Assembly: GCA_051278195.1 (NCBI GenBank)
Contig: JBNMQM010000007.1
Span: forward strand, 1-64,000
Direction of reading: 5' to 3'
Length of the DNA stretch: 64,000 nucleotides
DNA from: JAHRVQ01 sp051278195
GTDB taxonomy: Bacteria; Pseudomonadota; Gammaproteobacteria; Pseudomonadales; Azotimanducaceae
Shown here: positions 62,683 to 64,000 of the stretch, piece after piece
How the letters are laid out: every line of letters begins with the position of its first letter
How positions within the stretch are numbered: position 1 is the stretch's first letter
The notes under the pieces: generated by a model
The model's database searches: none
Told to the model about the DNA's origin: nothing
Seen by the model: only the letters and a program-made list of their open reading frames with translations
Position numbers and translations under genes: made by a program

Positions 62683-63303
62683 TTGAATCTCAATATTTCA
62701 GAACCAGGTAAAGGCGTATCAGACAAGGCTGTAGAGCTTTCTGAGACTACTTTCGGGCGTCAGTTTAATGAAGCTTTGGTTCACCAGGTTGTAGTATCTT
62801 ATTTAGCCGGCGCCCGTCAGGGCACCCGTGCGCAAAAGACGCGAGCAGAAGTTAATGGCGGTGGTCGTAAGCCTTTCCGTCAAAAAGGCACTGGTCGAGC
62901 GCGTGCAGGTACCATTCGTTCTCCTATATGGAGAGGGGGCGGTCAAACTTTCGCAGCAAAACCTCAGGACTTTAGTCAAAAGGTGAACCGCAAGATGTAT
63001 CGCGGTGCAATGCAGTCAATTCTGTCAGAGCTAATTCGTCAAGACCGAATGATTGTTACTGAAGACTTCGCAGTTGAAGCCCCTAAGACAAAAGAAGTTC
63101 TAGAGCGATTGAAGAGCCTCGACTTGGTAAACGTATTGGTCGTGGTTGAAGAAGTTGATGACAATCTCTATCTCGGTGCGCGTAACATTCGCAACGTTGA
63201 AGTCATTGACGTTCACGCTGTAAATCCAGTGAATTTGATTGGATATGAGAAGGTCTTGTTCACTGTTGGAGCGCTGAAGAAAGCCGAGGAGCTTCTGGCA
63301 TGA
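62683..63303 (+). CDS. rplD: 50S ribosomal protein L4
   Basis: Lines the polypeptide exit tunnel and represses the S10 operon in E. coli. 206 residues; the extended loop is visible as RKPFRQKGTGRARAG and SPIWRGGGQTF. Start TTG 62683 follows GTGGAG; MNLNISEPGKGV fits family N-termini. It overlaps rplW by 4 bases (ATGA). Confidence 0.97.
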   Translation: MNLNISEPGKGVSDKAVELSETTFGRQFNEALVHQVVVSYLAGARQGTRAQKTRAEVNGGGRKPFRQKGTGRARAGTIRSPIWRGGGQTFAAKPQDFSQKVNRKMYRGAMQSILSELIRQDRMIVTEDFAVEAPKTKEVLERLKSLDLVNVLVVVEEVDDNLYLGARNIRNVEVIDVHAVNPVNLIGYEKVLFTVGALKKAEELLA

Positions 63304-63599
63304 ATCAGGAAAGAATGTATAACATTTTGTTAGGCGCGCACATCTCCGAGAAGGCTACGATTATTGCTGACGAAGCAAATCAATTTGCATTCAAGGTAGC
63401 TAAAGACGCCACCCGCCCAGAGATCAAAGAGGCGGTTGAAAAAATTTATGGGGTCTCCGTGAAAGAGGTCACCGTATTGAACGTGAAGGGAAAAGTTAAA
63501 AGAAACATGCGCGGCGTTAGCCGTAAGCCGAGTTGGAAGAAGGCCTATGTCCGATTGGATGATGGTCATGATATCGATTTCGCGAGCGCTGCTGAGTAA
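63300..63599 (+). CDS. rplW: 50S ribosomal protein L23
   Basis: Tunnel-exit protein, docking site for trigger factor and SRP. 99 residues, with LLGAHISEKAT at the start and VSVKEVTVLNVKGKVKR. Overlaps rplD by 4 bases. rplB begins 42 bases later. Confidence 0.97.
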   Translation: MNQERMYNILLGAHISEKATIIADEANQFAFKVAKDATRPEIKEAVEKIYGVSVKEVTVLNVKGKVKRNMRGVSRKPSWKKAYVRLDDGHDIDFASAAE

Positions 63600-63641
63600 C
63601 TTTAAATAAACGATACCCGAAACAAGTAACGAGTTAATACA

Positions 63642-64000
63642 ATGCCAGTCGTAAAAGCTAAACCAACATCACCGGGTCGCCGGTTTGTCGTCAAGGTCAC
63701 TAGCCCCGATCTACACAAGGGTGAAGGCTATCGGCCGCTCCTGGAAAAGAAGAGCAAGACCGGTGGGCGAAACAATAATGGCCGTATTACAACGCGTCAT
63801 ATTGGCGGTGGTCATAAGCAGAAATATCGAATTATCGATTTCAAGCGAAATAAAGACGGTATTGGCGCGGTAGTAGAAAGACTAGAGTACGATCCCAACA
63901 GAACCGCCAACATCGCACTTCTTAAGTACCTGGATGGAGAGCGTCGTTACATCATCGCCCCCAAAGGTATTAAAGCGGGCGACACAGTTCAATCAGGCGT
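63642..64000 (+). CDS. rplB: 50S ribosomal protein L2, N-terminal part (cut by window end)
   Basis: The first 119 codons are visible, starting MPVVKAKPTSPGRRFVVKV and continuing with KSKTGGRNNNGRITTRHIGG and HKQKYRIIDFKRN, the standard L2 N-terminus. The rest (about 155 residues, including the conserved peptidyl-transferase His) is beyond the window. The visible part is intact. Confidence 0.97.
   Translation, partial: MPVVKAKPTSPGRRFVVKVTSPDLHKGEGYRPLLEKKSKTGGRNNNGRITTRHIGGGHKQKYRIIDFKRNKDGIGAVVERLEYDPNRTANIALLKYLDGERRYIIAPKGIKAGDTVQSG

Overview
The window is a chromosomal segment of a gammaproteobacterium with about 50% GC. Its gene order closely follows Pseudomonas and related Pseudomonadales/Cellvibrionales: glmM-tpiA-secG-tRNA-rimP-nusA-infB-rbfA-truB-rpsO-pnp, then acs-pgi-pcnB-cbrB-cbrA-gluQ-dksA, then erpA/M23 peptidase/tyrS, birA-SPOR-tRNAs-tuf-secE-nusG, the rpl-rpoBC and str operons, and the start of the S10 operon. 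It looks like a compact, probably marine, free-living relative. No phage, transposase gene or CRISPR array was seen. Taxonomy below this level is inference.

Region 1 (1-11.4 kb, + strand) is cell-wall precursor and glycolysis (glmM end, tpiA), Sec export (secG), two tRNAs, and the transcription/translation operon rimP to truB, followed by rpsO-pnp and a strong terminator. Region 2 (11.4-23.8 kb, - strand) reads dksA-gluQ, then a small membrane protein-cbrA-cbrB, then pcnB-deoxynucleoside kinase-pgi-acs. The cbrB-pcnB gap carries what looks like a CrcZ-type small RNA: an upstream activator palindrome with TGTTACC repeats, a sigma-54-type promoter, AAUAAUAA-rich Hfq/Crc-type sites and a terminator with a UACG loop. 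This is the most interesting system in the window. It would let the CbrAB nutrient-sensing kinase relieve Hfq/Crc-mediated catabolite repression. folK and panBCD, usual between pcnB and pgi, are absent.

Region 3 (23.9-37.4 kb) is metabolic: an aminotransferase, sfsA, a heme/cobalamin-type ABC permease and ATPase, a TfoX C-terminal-domain protein, DNA polymerase II, a PfkB sugar/nucleoside kinase, hemL, a ClC transporter, a DUF6776-like coiled-coil protein, bactofilin, erpA and an M23 peptidase. Many genes overlap by 1-16 bases.

Region 4 (37.7-42.3 kb) holds tyrS, a decayed TIR/TolB-like gene, a free-standing tRNA-Ile/tRNA-Ala operon with its own promoter and terminator but no rRNA genes (an rRNA operon is usual at this tyrS-birA position), a BirA that appears to lack its DNA-recognition helix, a SPOR protein (no coaX between them), and four tRNAs. 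Region 5 (42.4-64 kb) is translation and transcription machinery: two practically identical tuf genes, tRNA-Trp, secE, nusG, rplKAJL, rpoBC, rpsL, rpsG, fusA, then an intruding TetR-family gene and the S10 operon (rpsJ, rplC, rplD, rplW, start of rplB) with an attenuator in its leader.

Promoters of stable-RNA and ribosomal genes share a GC-rich discriminator after the -10 box, as expected for ppGpp/DksA control. The DksA encoded here is unusual: about 197 residues of lysine/alanine-rich, histone-H1-like sequence precede a normal DksA.
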